A stretch of DNA of 64,000 nt from Monocercomonoides exilis. Its lineage: Eukaryota > Preaxostyla > Oxymonadida > Polymastigidae. The notes under the pieces are model-generated. The model ran no database searches. It worked only from the letters and a program-made list of their open reading frames with translations, and was not told the origin of the DNA. A program made the position numbers and the translations under genes. Of this stretch, positions 36,573-49,200 are shown one piece after another (the first letter of the stretch is position 1; the number at the start of each line of letters is the position of its first letter). Location of the stretch: the NCBI GenBank assembly GCA_001643675.2, contig LSRY02000006.1, positions 188,501 through 252,500 on the forward strand, in the 5' to 3' direction.

Positions 36573-37313
36573 TTGTGCTTTGGAACGTTTGCTTTCAATT
36601 TTTCTATTCAAAGTTATGCAAGCAAAGAATAATTCGATTTCTTTATTTATGGTTTTTTTTTTCTTTGATAAGGACTTTTTCCAATAAAAAGGATGGTTGA
36701 AAAAATAAATACTTCATTTGAATTTAAGCCTTTTCTCTGATTATTTTTTGGTTTCATTTTCTAAAGAAAAAAATAGTGTACTCGAAATTGTCTTAACTTG
36801 AAGATTCAACGTTTGTCAAATGAACGCAAACTGTATGTTATTTGAAGAAGAAATTTTGCGCATTAATTTCATTTTAAATTTCATTAAATGAGAACGAATG
36901 CCTTTCCTCTTTTGATGTGAGGAACAAAAGATTAAGAATTATTCAAATCCACTTATTCCTAAATTAATATCTTTAATTTTAAATAACAATAATTTTTGTA
37001 TTATTGAGAACGATACACATTTTTAAACATAAATGATGACTGAGGAGATTGCAACTTTTTTTATGCTTTTAAGATCAATATTTGTTGTTGAGTATTTTCA
37101 TTATGAAAAGAGTTAAGGATTTAAAACATGTTTGATCCATTTAACAAAAAAATATTGACCTTTCTTAAAGGATAATTTTGGACACGCAAATTTTTTGTCG
37201 CTTTCAAATACAAACTTTTGATGAATAAATTGCTTTGATTTAAACAACTCAGACTTCATTGATAGAAACGTTCAAAGGCGTGCATCTACAATCAATAATT
37301 AAAGGTTAATGTT
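36573..37313. other. Intergenic, no gene seen
   Basis: Divergent promoter region between two genes reading away from each other; A/T-rich. The frame upstream of the minus-strand ATG stays open for about 40 codons but has no start codon. No motif is strong enough to call. Confidence 0.55.
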
Positions 37314-38791
37314 ATGCTTTTCCTTTTCTTAGAAACATTTTCAAAACTTTGTCAGTGCAACAATAATGAAGTTCGACCGAAAATTGAGCTATTGGATAAA
37401 GTTATGGAAAAAATGAACACAAAAGAACTAGAAACTTCTATTACAATGGATGTTTATGAAAATATTGATTATTTGATGGATTGCGAAAACATTGCAGAAG
37501 AAAATATAATTCTCCTTCTAAAACTTTTGGGATATAGAAAAGAACTGTACGAAATAAAAACTGATAGCTTTAAAGGAACGACATTATCTGCTACGCTTTG
37601 GAGTTTAATAAACGAAGCAAATAGTAAATACGAGATGAATTCAACGCAAGTTGATTTTTGTGAATGCTATTTAATTAACAGTAATTATGTCTTCGTTAAT
37701 AAGGAATCACATTTGATAAATTACGTACCATATATTCTGAAAGTTGCTTTGAAGAAAAGGAAAAATAAGAAAGAGCAAGCTGAAGCGGAAATCGCATTAA
37801 TGTCTTTGTGCAAAATTGAGCAGAATGCAGTATGTATATTTTTTGGATTAGCTTATTTCATTTGTTGAATGTTAATTACAATTTGAAATAGGAAATAGAG
37901 AAAGAACTTTTCCTGGATCATATCAAAGAGATTATACAATTTCACCAGAAGCATAACAATCTTTCACATCTAGCCTATCAGCGTGCTTGGGAATTTCTAA
38001 TAAAAAGACTCAATGAACACAAAGAATTGGAAAATGTGATTGTGAATGAATTGCATTTTTACAGGGAAGCATTTGGAGAATTGGAGATACTGAAGCAATG
38101 TGTGAATTGGACGAAAAACGAAACAGGAAGATATGAAATAGAAGAGATGCTTATGCTTCGATGGGTGAATGCGATAAAATTATCCTTATGGAATAGCACA
38201 TGGAGATTGGACATATTCAGCAAGCTGGTTGATTTCGCTGTGAGCTTTTACAGGCTTGCAAAGGATAATCAAAGAGAGATTACTGGCTATTGTGCAAATG
38301 CATTATCTCGTGTGATGTCCTATTCACATGTGAACTTCAACGATTTGCTGAAAAATGATTTAGTTGATTTTGCTTTGGAGGAAATAATGCGACCAACGTT
38401 GGACGAATACATCGCGCCTGCATGCTTTTTATTTTTTGATGATCTTGCAAGCAGGATTGATAACTACAAATCGGATATTGTTGAAGACTCAATAAGTGAG
38501 TTGACAGAAAACTTGGAAAATTCTATTTCAGGAATTGAAGATGAATACAAATATTTGAACCAAATTAATGAAAAGCTCGAGATCATGAAAAACGCTATTG
38601 TGTCGTGTTCAAACATGTTGATCAAAGAAAAAATTGAAATAGCATGGAGAAGAATGAAAATCGAGTCATTTGAGAAATTCGAAGAAGAGGGATACGAAGA
38701 TGTTATTATTTCGTATTATTGGATGATAAGACATAGAAGATATTGCTGGTACAATTGCATCAATATTGCAGATTTATTATTTTTCAAGTAG
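37314..38791 (+). CDS. Oxymonad-type helical repeat family protein, unknown function
   Basis: Two exons, 37314-37829 and 37892-38791, around a 62-nt GTATGT...AATAG intron at a phase-0 junction (471 residues). The intron is certain because it joins IEQNA to EIEKELFLDHIKEII without disturbing the pattern. The product is all-helical. Hallmarks are AEENIILLLKLLGYRKELYE, VDFCECYLI, YVPYILKVALKKRKNK, QRAWEFLIKR, VIVNELHFYREA, LAKDNQREITGYCANALSRV and FEKFEEEGYEDVIISYY. From memory, this motif set belongs to a large gene family in Monocercomonoides; its function is unknown and the fold may be an armadillo/HEAT-type solenoid. The start is uncertain: TTTTCCTTTTCTTAG at the 5' end looks like a splice acceptor, so the first exon may lie upstream. 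Confidence 0.8.
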
Positions 38792-40245
38792 ATTTTGTAT
38801 TTGCAATGCTTTAGACAATTAAATATTTTTTCATTCATTTTATTCACACTTCATAAGATTAATTGGAAAAATTGCTTTATCATTTCAAAATTTATTGGTA
38901 AATGTCATTTTTGGTAAAATAACATTTTTTTGGTGGAGAACAAGTGATGAAAGCCAAAAATTCTCTTCATAACGTCAACCAAGCTTTGTTTCTTTAACTA
39001 TTTCATCAGAGAACACAAAAATTTCATAGAATTAACTTCAGATATGAAAGTTATTTCTCCAAAGTCTCAAAAAATTCCTAATTTGATTCTTTCTCAAGAG
39101 AATGAAAAAATTATTTTTCAATCAAGAGGAAAAAATATCGTTCTTAATAACTATTTCGGCAAATGGAGAAGATCCTGATACTGCATGATCAACGCCCTTT
39201 ATTATTAAAATTTTGTTGTTTCTTCTTATTGTGCTTATGAGGTTTTAGGGTTTTGACGAAATAAACAAGTTCACATTGGATATTGTGATGGTTTATGGTT
39301 TTGCCGAGCAAAATTAGGGTTAGGGTTAACACAAGAAGAGATTTTTAAAATGAAAACGATATAAATAGTGGGTGGGATCACCTTGGGACAAGGACCTACT
39401 CCACTTGCCACTATTTCAATTCGAATGATGTTTTGAAGTTGTTTAATAATAATATATTTCAAAAAATAGTAATCCATTTTGAGATTTTTAGGAAATTTTT
39501 TCTTCAAATGGTATTATTTCTGTCAGATTTATCAGAAACATTAACTTTTTTGCAAAAAGTCTGAAAGATGCATAGGCAAATGACAAATATATCATTCCCA
39601 ACTTTTGAATGCTGAAAATGATAATTTTTTCAAAAAATTCATTTGCATAAGACGATACAATTGAAGTAATAAAAAAGCATGACATACTTAAAAATTTGAA
39701 AAAATCGAAAGGCCTTCTTCTTTTTTCATCGATCATTCTGTTGTAATTCGATCCTTTCATTGGAAAAAGTGGAATCAATCGACACCTGTTTTGATCACAC
39801 CTATAAAATTTATATTTTCGTTATTTTTTTTTCTAAAACAAGCTCTGAATTAAAGATTTTTTAGTGTTTTTTCATGAATTGTTTTTTCTTTTTATTTGCT
39901 AGGGTTTGGAAAATAGAAAAAAAGTTTGGGTTTTCCTGTATGATACAATGTTTTTTGCAAACAAATGATAAGAAAGAAGATGATTTTTAACATTTAAATA
40001 TTGATATTTTTTAAAATAAAATTAGGATGACTTAAATATTTATCATTAAATATATTGGAAAAATGATTATAAATGTCAATTTTATGGTGTCGGTTGAGTC
40101 CACTCTTACCCTTTCATTTTTCAAAAAAACGAAGATAACAAATTTCAAAAGCAATTGATCAAAAATACCCATAAGAACTTTAAAAAACAAACCAAAGTAT
40201 ATTTTAGCGATTCTTGTGTTCAAAAGGAGCAACGCGCTGTTAGGA
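38792..40245. other. Intergenic region with telomere-like units
   Basis: 1.45 kb without coding signal. It contains the TTAGGG units listed separately and marks the change from single-copy genes to the duplicated surface-protein region. Confidence 0.6.
39316..39330 (+). repeat. Interstitial telomere-type repeat (TTAGGG)
   Basis: TTAGGGTTAGGGTTA, two and a half units, with a further TTTAGGG at 39245-39251 and CTAGGG at 39900-39905. The array is short; chance occurrence cannot be excluded, but the clustering next to a duplicated surface-protein locus is notable. Confidence 0.6.
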
Positions 40246-43200
40246 ATGAGTTGCCTGGCTTTCATAATTTGTTTTCAATGCTTTTCAATGAATGCAGCAA
40301 ATAATGGAGCAGACAAGAAAGAAGGATCGAATGAATTAGAAAAAGAGATTTTTCAAAATATCATAACTTCTAATGAAATTCAAAGCAGAAATATATTTGA
40401 GAAAAATGCAATTGAAAGCAGATTCCATGCTTATAGTATCCAAAAGGAAGACTTTGATGTTGTAAATAGCAAAAACGAAATTAAGTTTGACGTGGAAAAC
40501 AAGAAAAGAAGAAAACCACTGAGATGCGTTGAAAGTGCACAAAAACATTGGAGTTCAAACAACGATGTTGAAGAAAGTTGGATTGAAGGTTGCCTGAAAA
40601 TGATGAATTCTTCAGTTCTGTGTGTTGATGTGACAATCATGGATAGAACAAACAACTGTGTTATTAAAGCAGAAAAGAAGAGTTGTGTTGAATTAAAAGG
40701 ATGCATTTTGTCCATTGGTGAAGAAAACTCACCTTTGAAATTGACGGGGAGTTGTGCTGTTTTGGTGAATGTAACACTTGCATCATCAATTCAACATCTT
40801 CATTCAATTCCTCCTCTTTTTGCTTCAGAACAGCCAGAAAACCAATTTGAGCATTTCGGAAGCATTTCAATGTGCTCTTCAAGATTTTCATCCTTTATGG
40901 TCTCAAGACCTCCATTTCTCTCATCCGCATTTATTGAGAGCATTTCACTTTCCAATTTGAATTTCTTCAATATCTCGACAATTCCAGCAAAAACAGAATC
41001 ACATTCAACTTGCCAATGTGGAAAAGCAACCTCGATGAATTCTTGTTCTTTTCATTCAGTCTGTGATGTGTATGATGGAGGGATTATTCCCTCAATCAAC
41101 AACCCTTTGACTTCCTTGACTTCTTTTAACACTACCTTTATTGGGTGTTGTCGGACAAGAAATGTTGAATTCATCGGGACGAAAGATGGAAAGCTGACTC
41201 CAGGAAGGCAGAACGAAACAGACGATGGACAGAACACATTCATATGGTGCGAATGGAATGGATCAAAGACGACCGGAACTTTGTCTTCGACAACAGATGG
41301 GATGTCTTGTGGAGGAGCAATTTGTATGTATAATTTGGAAAATGGAACACTTAGTGTTTCTAACTGTTCATTCAATAACTGTTATGCTCACTATGGTGGA
41401 GGAGGAATTTCATGTTTTTCAATAAATTCGATGAAGATCGATAATAACCGTTTCAATGAATGTACGGCTCAAAATCACCATGGTGGGGGAATGTATATTT
41501 ATTCCATTTCATTGTGCTCTCTTATAAACAAATGTGTGTTTTATTTCTGTGAAGCAAACTACAACGGAGGAGGGATATATCTTGAAAATTATCATCAAAT
41601 TGATACAGGATGTTTTGAAAAAAAATCAAAAAATGTGGAAAATATCTGCATTTTTGAATGTGACGTTATATCCTGCTCAGTGTCTAACATCAATGGAGGA
41701 GGAATGTGTTGTTTTCATCTCGATCCTCAGTTTAAAATGAGCAGTATTAGGTTTATTTCATGCTCTGCAGTTTCAGGAGGAGGAGCATTGCATTTCAGAC
41801 CAGAAAGAATGAGTGGACCAATTGATGGTATTTATTGTTGTTTTCTATTCTTCCACGAATGTAAATGTTTAGACGCAACTTCAACTGGGAACGATATCGA
41901 ATATATTGATTATAACAATATTTTCTCGAATTCAGGAAATCCGTTCCATGAATGTTACACAACCAATACAGATGATCAGAGAGTGTGTTATGCATTCAAT
42001 TACACTGGGAGCAGTTGGTCATATCATCACACTGAAAAGAAGGAATGGCTGAAGGACGGAGTGATGGATAAATTTGTTGGAGTGGCCGGAGACAACTCAA
42101 ATAAATGGTGTGGAATGAATGATGAAAATCCATGCAAAACAATTGGCTCTGCTGTGGATAATCATATTCCGGAATTGATCTCAAAGATAATATTAATGAA
42201 AGGGAATCACACAAGCGAAACAACAACAATTGAAATTGGAACAAAGAAGATTTCTGTGATTGGGAAAGGAAGAGAGTCGAGTTCGATTGGAACAGGAGAA
42301 CTTTCATCAGCTGGAGCGCTGTTCAGAGTGACAACAGGTCATTTGGGTTTAATGCACTTGGGTATCTATCACAATTCATCAGCGGGTTCTTCACCGAGTG
42401 TTGTTGTGGTGACTGGTAGGAGTGGCTCGCTCTCATTGGAGGATGTTGTGATCACGAAGAGTGTTTCTTCAGTGAACTCGATATCATCGTCTGTGTTTGT
42501 GGTTCCTCTCTCACAGTTGTCGATGATCGATGTGGAGATCAAAGATATGAATATTTCTCAATCTCTATTCTCTGAACCAGATCTCTCATCATCATTGTTT
42601 TCATCCTCTTCCTCTGCGTTGTTTTTGACAACCATTGCATCAAAAGAGAGCACATTGGCAAATATCACGGTGAAGAATGTGAAGCTGGAGAGCGGAGACG
42701 GGGTTGTAGTTACAAAATCAGTTGCTGAAGAGGAGACATTTATGGTGTGGAACACAATATTTGAAGATTGTGAGTGCGAGAGAGGCAGCGGTGGTGGTAT
42801 CAAAGTCAAACTGGAATCAGCAACAAGCAAGTTTCAAATGGGAACAACAGCATCATACAGTGGAGGAACAACTGCATTCTCTCAATGCTGTTGCAGTGGG
42901 AATGGAGGAGGAGCGATGATGTGGCTTGCAGAAAATTCATTCGACTTTGAGATATCATCAGTGAGCTTTGTTGGTTGCAGTGCTTCATTAGGAGGGAAAG
43001 ATGTGTTTGTGAATGGGAGCAAGCTTGTGAATGGGACAATCACAATCACAAAGCTGAATTTCTCGCGAAATGTTTCTATTTATGATGAGCTGATGGGATA
43101 TGACCGGAATGAGGAAGAGATGGGAATATTCCCATTGAATGTGTTTTTTGATTCATTTTCAGGAGCAGCACATGTTGGGATGAAGAAAAATGGATTTGGA

Positions 43201-46200
43201 GGATATGACTCGTGGTTTTGTGGGTTTGACTATTTTTCATGCAAAACGATCACAAAGGCAGCACAAAACAGAGTCTGCTCGTTAAAGAAGAAGATTGTGT
43301 TGGATTCGGGATTTGAGTTGGTAGAAGTTGTCTCGATGGCAGGGTCATATGAATGGGAAGTGTATTGCGGGATAAACAAGACGGAAGTGAATGTGAAGGT
43401 TCCGAGTGGAATGACGTCATCGTATTTGATAATTGTTGAGAGCAAAAGTTCAATCAAGAACATTGCATTCCAAATTCCATATCAACTGTCGAGTGCAACA
43501 TCACTCATTGCTTTGACCAGCTTATCACTCGCACTCACAGACTGTTCAGTTGCTCATTCATCAGAGAGCACATCGAGTGTTTCCTTTGGATATAGCATTG
43601 TGAATGCGCAGAGTGGGAATCTGAAAATGGAACGATTTGTGGTTGAAGAAGGTCTGACATTCAATGATCACTCAGCCATTGAATTTTGTGAAGGAATGAC
43701 GAGTGTGATTTGTTCAGGATGCAATATCAGTGGAGTTGTGAAGAATGAGGGAGATGGAGGATGGATGAAAGGAACAGTTGGAGGGAGTGGAACGTTGGCA
43801 GTTGATGGATGCAATGTGAATGGGTGCAGTTGTGGTGGTGGAAAGGGGGGAGGAATATATGTTGAATTGAAGGGAAATGGGAAAGTGGTTGTGAATGGAA
43901 CGAGTGTGATTGATGGGAATAAGGCAGAGAATAATGGAGGGAGAGGAGGGAGAGGAGGAGGGATGTTTGTGTTGATGGGGAGTGGAGGGTGTGGATTGAC
44001 AATTGGACAGAATGTTGAGTTTTCGAAAGTGAGGGAGAATGTGGCAGAATATGGGAAGGATGTGTTTGTTCATTGTGGGAGTGGTGTGTTTTTGGAGTCA
44101 AAAGTGAATGCACAATCATTTGCATTCTTTGACACAAGCGCCATTCCATCAGATGTGCTGAAGCTGAGTGGGAGTGAAAATGGGGATGAAAGCGGAGTGA
44201 TTCCGCTGTTTGTGTATTTGTGCAAAATGGGGACAAAGGTGATTGTTGATTGGAGTGGCAGAAATGGGATGGATCACAACCATTGTGGATTTGATGCATT
44301 CAGGTGTTTGACAGTTGATTATTGTGCGAATTCAAGGTTGAGTGAAAGTTCAAATGAAATTGAGGTTGTCTCATCTTCGTCAATAAGGGATGAAATTAAA
44401 ATTTCTTTATTTGGTGTGAGTATTTCAGGCAGAATAGCATCATCATCATCAGAGGAAGGGGAGAGGAAGCAGGTGAATGTGAGTGATGAAGGATCAGCCA
44501 CACAAGACTGGCTTGTGGGATGTTCGAGTTCACTGGCAATGAGCAGACTTTCATTTGTTGTGAAAGATCAGTTGAATTCAAGGAGAAGTGCATTCATTCA
44601 CTCAACATCAACAATCAACATGACGAACTGTTCAGTCTCGTTTGAGGGTGGGGCATTGACTGATGGAAAGATCGGATATAATGTGATAAACATTGAGGGT
44701 GGAGAACTGATTGTTGATGGATTTGTGATGGAAGGGGGAGTGACAATGAATGAGAAATCTCCAATATCAATGACAAGTGGAGTTGAATTGGAGATTTTGA
44801 ACAGCAGGGTGATTGGAGTGGAGGTGAATGTGGCAGGTGGAAGTGGAGGAGGGGGATGTTTGAATGTTGGGATGAAGGAAGGTGGATGTGTGAATATTGA
44901 AGAAAGCAATTTGTCCTCGATCTGCTCAGGTGGAAGTGAGATGAAAGGAGGAGGGATGATGATATCAGTTGGAAGTGGAGGAAGTTTGGAAATGAAAAAT
45001 GTGAATTTGTCTGAATGTGAAGTTCCATCAGAGGATAGTTCAGAGAAAAAAGGAGGATTAGGAGGAGCGGTATTCGCCGAACTGCCTGAACAAATGGGAT
45101 CATTTGTGCTCGAAGGAATGATATTCAGTCAATGCAATGCTTGGAAAGGGAAGAACATGTTTGTTTCAGGATGGGTTCTGAGCAAGATTGTGAACAAGGA
45201 GCACTTCAAATGGGAGATGAGTGAAGGGGAGTTGGGATCATTGGATGAGCTGTGCGGATGGGAGAGGAAGACAACAGGAGAGGAGGGATATGTGATTCCA
45301 TTGGTTGTGTATTTGTGGTCTAATTGGAGTGGGAATGGGTTTGTTTCGAAAGATGGAGGAGGAGACTTCAGTGGATGTGGCTTTTCTGAGGCACCATGTT
45401 CATCGATTGACCACTTGATATCACTGAGATATGAACCACTTGATGAAGGTGAATCCCACATCAGCATTGTGGATTCTGGATTATTGAAACATTCCATATC
45501 ATTTTCTTCATTTTCTTCATCACCACCGGCTTCACAAGATTCAGAGTCACAAAAAGTGGTGATTGAAGGAACAATGAAAGGCACAGCAGTGATAATCAGT
45601 GATGAAGATGAGAATGATTTGATTGGTGGTTCATTAATATCATCTTGTGTGAGTCTGACACTGGAAAATTTGTCATTCTCGAATCCAAATCCAAACATCC
45701 ATCATGAGATATTGATCGAATCATCAGGAGCAAACATCTGTTTATCAGTCGTGGATTGCTCATTTGGTTCATTGAATGGAATGGCAGATGCAGGATTTTG
45801 TGTGATGAAAGTGAATGGAGGCAGAGTTGTTGTTCAAGGATGTTCGTTGGATGCGGTTGACAAATTGAAAGGGTTCATCGCTTTCAGTGCAGCGGCAACA
45901 ATGGAGGTGATTGTGGAGGATGTGAACATCTCGAATGTTGGGGTGAAAGAGAGAAGTCTGATATCGATGTTTGACGATGAGCAGACGAATGGGATGAAAG
46001 CCAAAAGAGGGTTAAACAGGGGAGAAAACAGGCATTCAAACAACGAAAAAGTGGTGATAAAAGTGAATGGGTCTTCGTTCACAAACATCACAAATGGAGA
46101 AAACAGAGCAGGGGTGTTGAGTGTGGATTCATTTGCGAGGGCAATGGAGTGTGTGTTGGAGGGGTGTTCGGTTTCGAGCTGCAGGAGTGAAATGAGCGAG

Positions 46201-49200
46201 GAAGGAGGAGGGATGAAAGTGTGCCTGAAGAGAGGAGAATCAGAAGTGAGGGTTGTTGGATGCTCGTTGGGGATGTGCTCGTGCTCGGGGGTGAAGGGGA
46301 GAGGAGGAGGGGTGATGGTTGATGCACTTGACCCGAATGAGGGTGGAGCCAGTGGATTCGGGCCTGTTGGGATAAGGATGGAGAATGTGAGGTTTGGGGG
46401 CAACGAGGCATTTGTGGGGAAGGATGTGTTCATCAGATGCGAGTCGATTGCCGAACAGATCAACGAGACATTGTTTGTGCTGGATCTCAGCCAGGATGCC
46501 CTGAAATCCTCCAACTCCATCTGTGGGTCTGACAAGGAAAGGGATGATGTTGATCTGATCCCTCTGATCACATTCTATTATGGCCAGCAGGTGTTTGTCT
46601 CTGCAAGTGGAAGAGATGACAGACAATGTGGGGCACAGAACAATCCTTGCCTGAGCATTGACAGTGCTGTGAAGCACATTCAAAGAGGCATTGTAAATAT
46701 GCTTCTGATTGATGGAGAAGGGGCGATTGGGGGAGAGTGTGTGATTGGGGATATGAATGTGAAGAGTCTGAAGAAGACTCGATCGACAATCCATCTTGAT
46801 GGAAAGATGGAGGCTGTGGGGGATGAAGGGAGTGTGGTTGTGTCTGTGAATGAGAGTGCTGTGGAGAAATGTGAATTCTTGTTTGGGTTGAGCTTTGAAT
46901 CAGAGCATTCATCCATTGTGAAAGTGAAGAATGGAACATTGGGGGTGAGCGAGTGTTGGTGGAAGAGTGTTGGAATGATGGCACTTTTGAACAGCACAAT
47001 TGTGGAAGTGGAGAGTGGAGAGCTGGAGATGGAGAAATGTGTTGTCAGCTGTGTTTCCACTTCACGAGAGATATTGTCAGTCTGTGAAGGGAGCAAGGCT
47101 GTGATATATCAGCTGAGGATGAGCGATATCGAGAGCGAGGATGGAAGGATTGTTGATGCGAAGAAAGCAAAGATGGAGGCGAAGGAGATGTCGATGAGCA
47201 ATATCACCAGACAGAACAGAGGGAGCATTGTGAAGATCGTTGATTGTGCAGAAAGAGTGGATTTGATGAATTGCTCGATGAGGATGTGTTTGGGGAAAGA
47301 GGAGAGAGGATGGATGGTGAGTGTGTGCAAGTGTGAGTGTGTGAATGTTGATTGTTGTGAGTTTGATGGAGAAGAGGAAGAGAATGAAGAGAGATCAAGA
47401 AATGAGCAGAATGAAGGAGAAAGAAGAGAGGAGATATGCAAGTGGAATGGCTCAATGGTTGAATTTGAGAAGAGTGAAGTGGAGATGAAAGTGACTTCGA
47501 TGAGAAACAGCAAGAAAGGGGGATTGTCAGTGAGTGGAGGGAATGTGGTGTTTGAGAAAGGAGAGTTTGTGAGCAACAATCCATCGATTGGAAAATATCC
47601 CTCAGCTCGGAGAAACATATTGTGCTCGGATTCTGCTCAGCTGAATATCATGAGCTTGAAGGGAGGAGATGGGCAAGAGAAGAATTCCTCCCTTTGGATT
47701 CTGAATGATGGATGCAGTTTGATGGGGATTGTTGAGGAGCGAGCATCGCCATTGTTCATCCCCACACTCCGATCGGTGGAGACAGAGGAGAAGGAAGGGG
47801 TGCTGGATGTTGTGTTCAGGGGCACACTTCTTCTGCCATGCGACCTGTCGTTTCGGGTTGTTTCGTCGGTGGGGGATGTGGAGCAGATGGAGACACACGA
47901 GATAAGTGAGTCTGGGTTTGTGAGTGAAGAGGAAGTGCATGGCACAATTGGGTTGGAGATGGTGAGGGGAGCAGAGGCGAGTGCAGAAGTGAGGGTGTGC
48001 ATCTTGTTTGGAGATGGCCATTCTCCCTCGGCAACGGAGTCGTTCATCCTGAAGAACAGGAGCGAGACTGATCCAAAGGGAGATGAAAGGATTGTTGAAG
48101 GAGGAAAAGAAGGGAAATCGATTTGGCCAATCGTTGTGATTGTATGTGTTGTATTTGTTGCGCTTCTGCTTGTTGTTGTTATTGTTCTGGCTGTACGCTG
48201 GAGAAAGGTTAAGAATGAAGCAGAAGATCTGAGAGAGATTGTGAATGATAACATCAGAAAGGATCCGAAGGCATTTGAGATGGTGACAATGGAGATGTCG
48301 CCTGAGGAGCAGTGGAGAAGAGCTGAGAGAGACGCAGAGAAGAGGAATGATGAGAGGATAAAGAAGAGGGTGTATGGGAAGCAGATGCAGCATTCTGAGT
48401 CTTCAGAGCATCTTCTATCCGAGAGTGGATCGACTGAATACATTTTGGGCAGAGATTCAGACAAGATCCCTCAATGGGCACTGGAGAAGGTTGATGAGAA
48501 GGAAGAGGAAGAAGAGACGAGAAAGCGAACTCCTTCTCCATCGATTTCATCCACTTCAACAACTGATTCTGATTCGACTTTTGTTCAGAGAGAGGATCTT
48601 TGCCCAACCACCTCATCAATGTCGAACTTGGTGGATGCAATGGCCTGTTCATCTCCACATGAGAAATTGATTGTGGATCTGAGGGATTCGCTGTTCATGT
48701 TGCTCCATGGAAGGAATAAGACAAAAGAGATGGCGATTGGCACTCTGCAGGAAAGGGAGCAGACAGCTGCTCAGATCCTGTTCTGGGTGGCAAATGGAGC
48801 ACTTCACTCATTTGACGAGATGGAAAATCCTCTCCAATCATTATCCAGTTTGAGTCCTCACATTGTGTTGTTCTCTGAGCACATGGTCATCTGCATCGTG
48901 ATGCACTCCGATTTATTGTCTGATGATGACTCAGATTCATCATCCATCTCTTCGTCAACTGTTGTGACGTCCGCAAGTGAGAATGACGAAGATGATGACT
49001 CCCTGCCCTCGTCTGCCTTTGAGGATGAGGATGACTTCAAAAAAGAGTGTTTGAGGTGGAAGGCGCCTGAGTTGCTGATCAACAAGAAGATGGGTGCAAC
49101 CAAGGAGTCGGTGGCATTCTCGATCGGGATGATGGTGTGGGAGTGTCTGACGCTCCAGGTTCCGTTTGGTGATTATGAGGCAGAGGTGGCAGGGCAGAAG

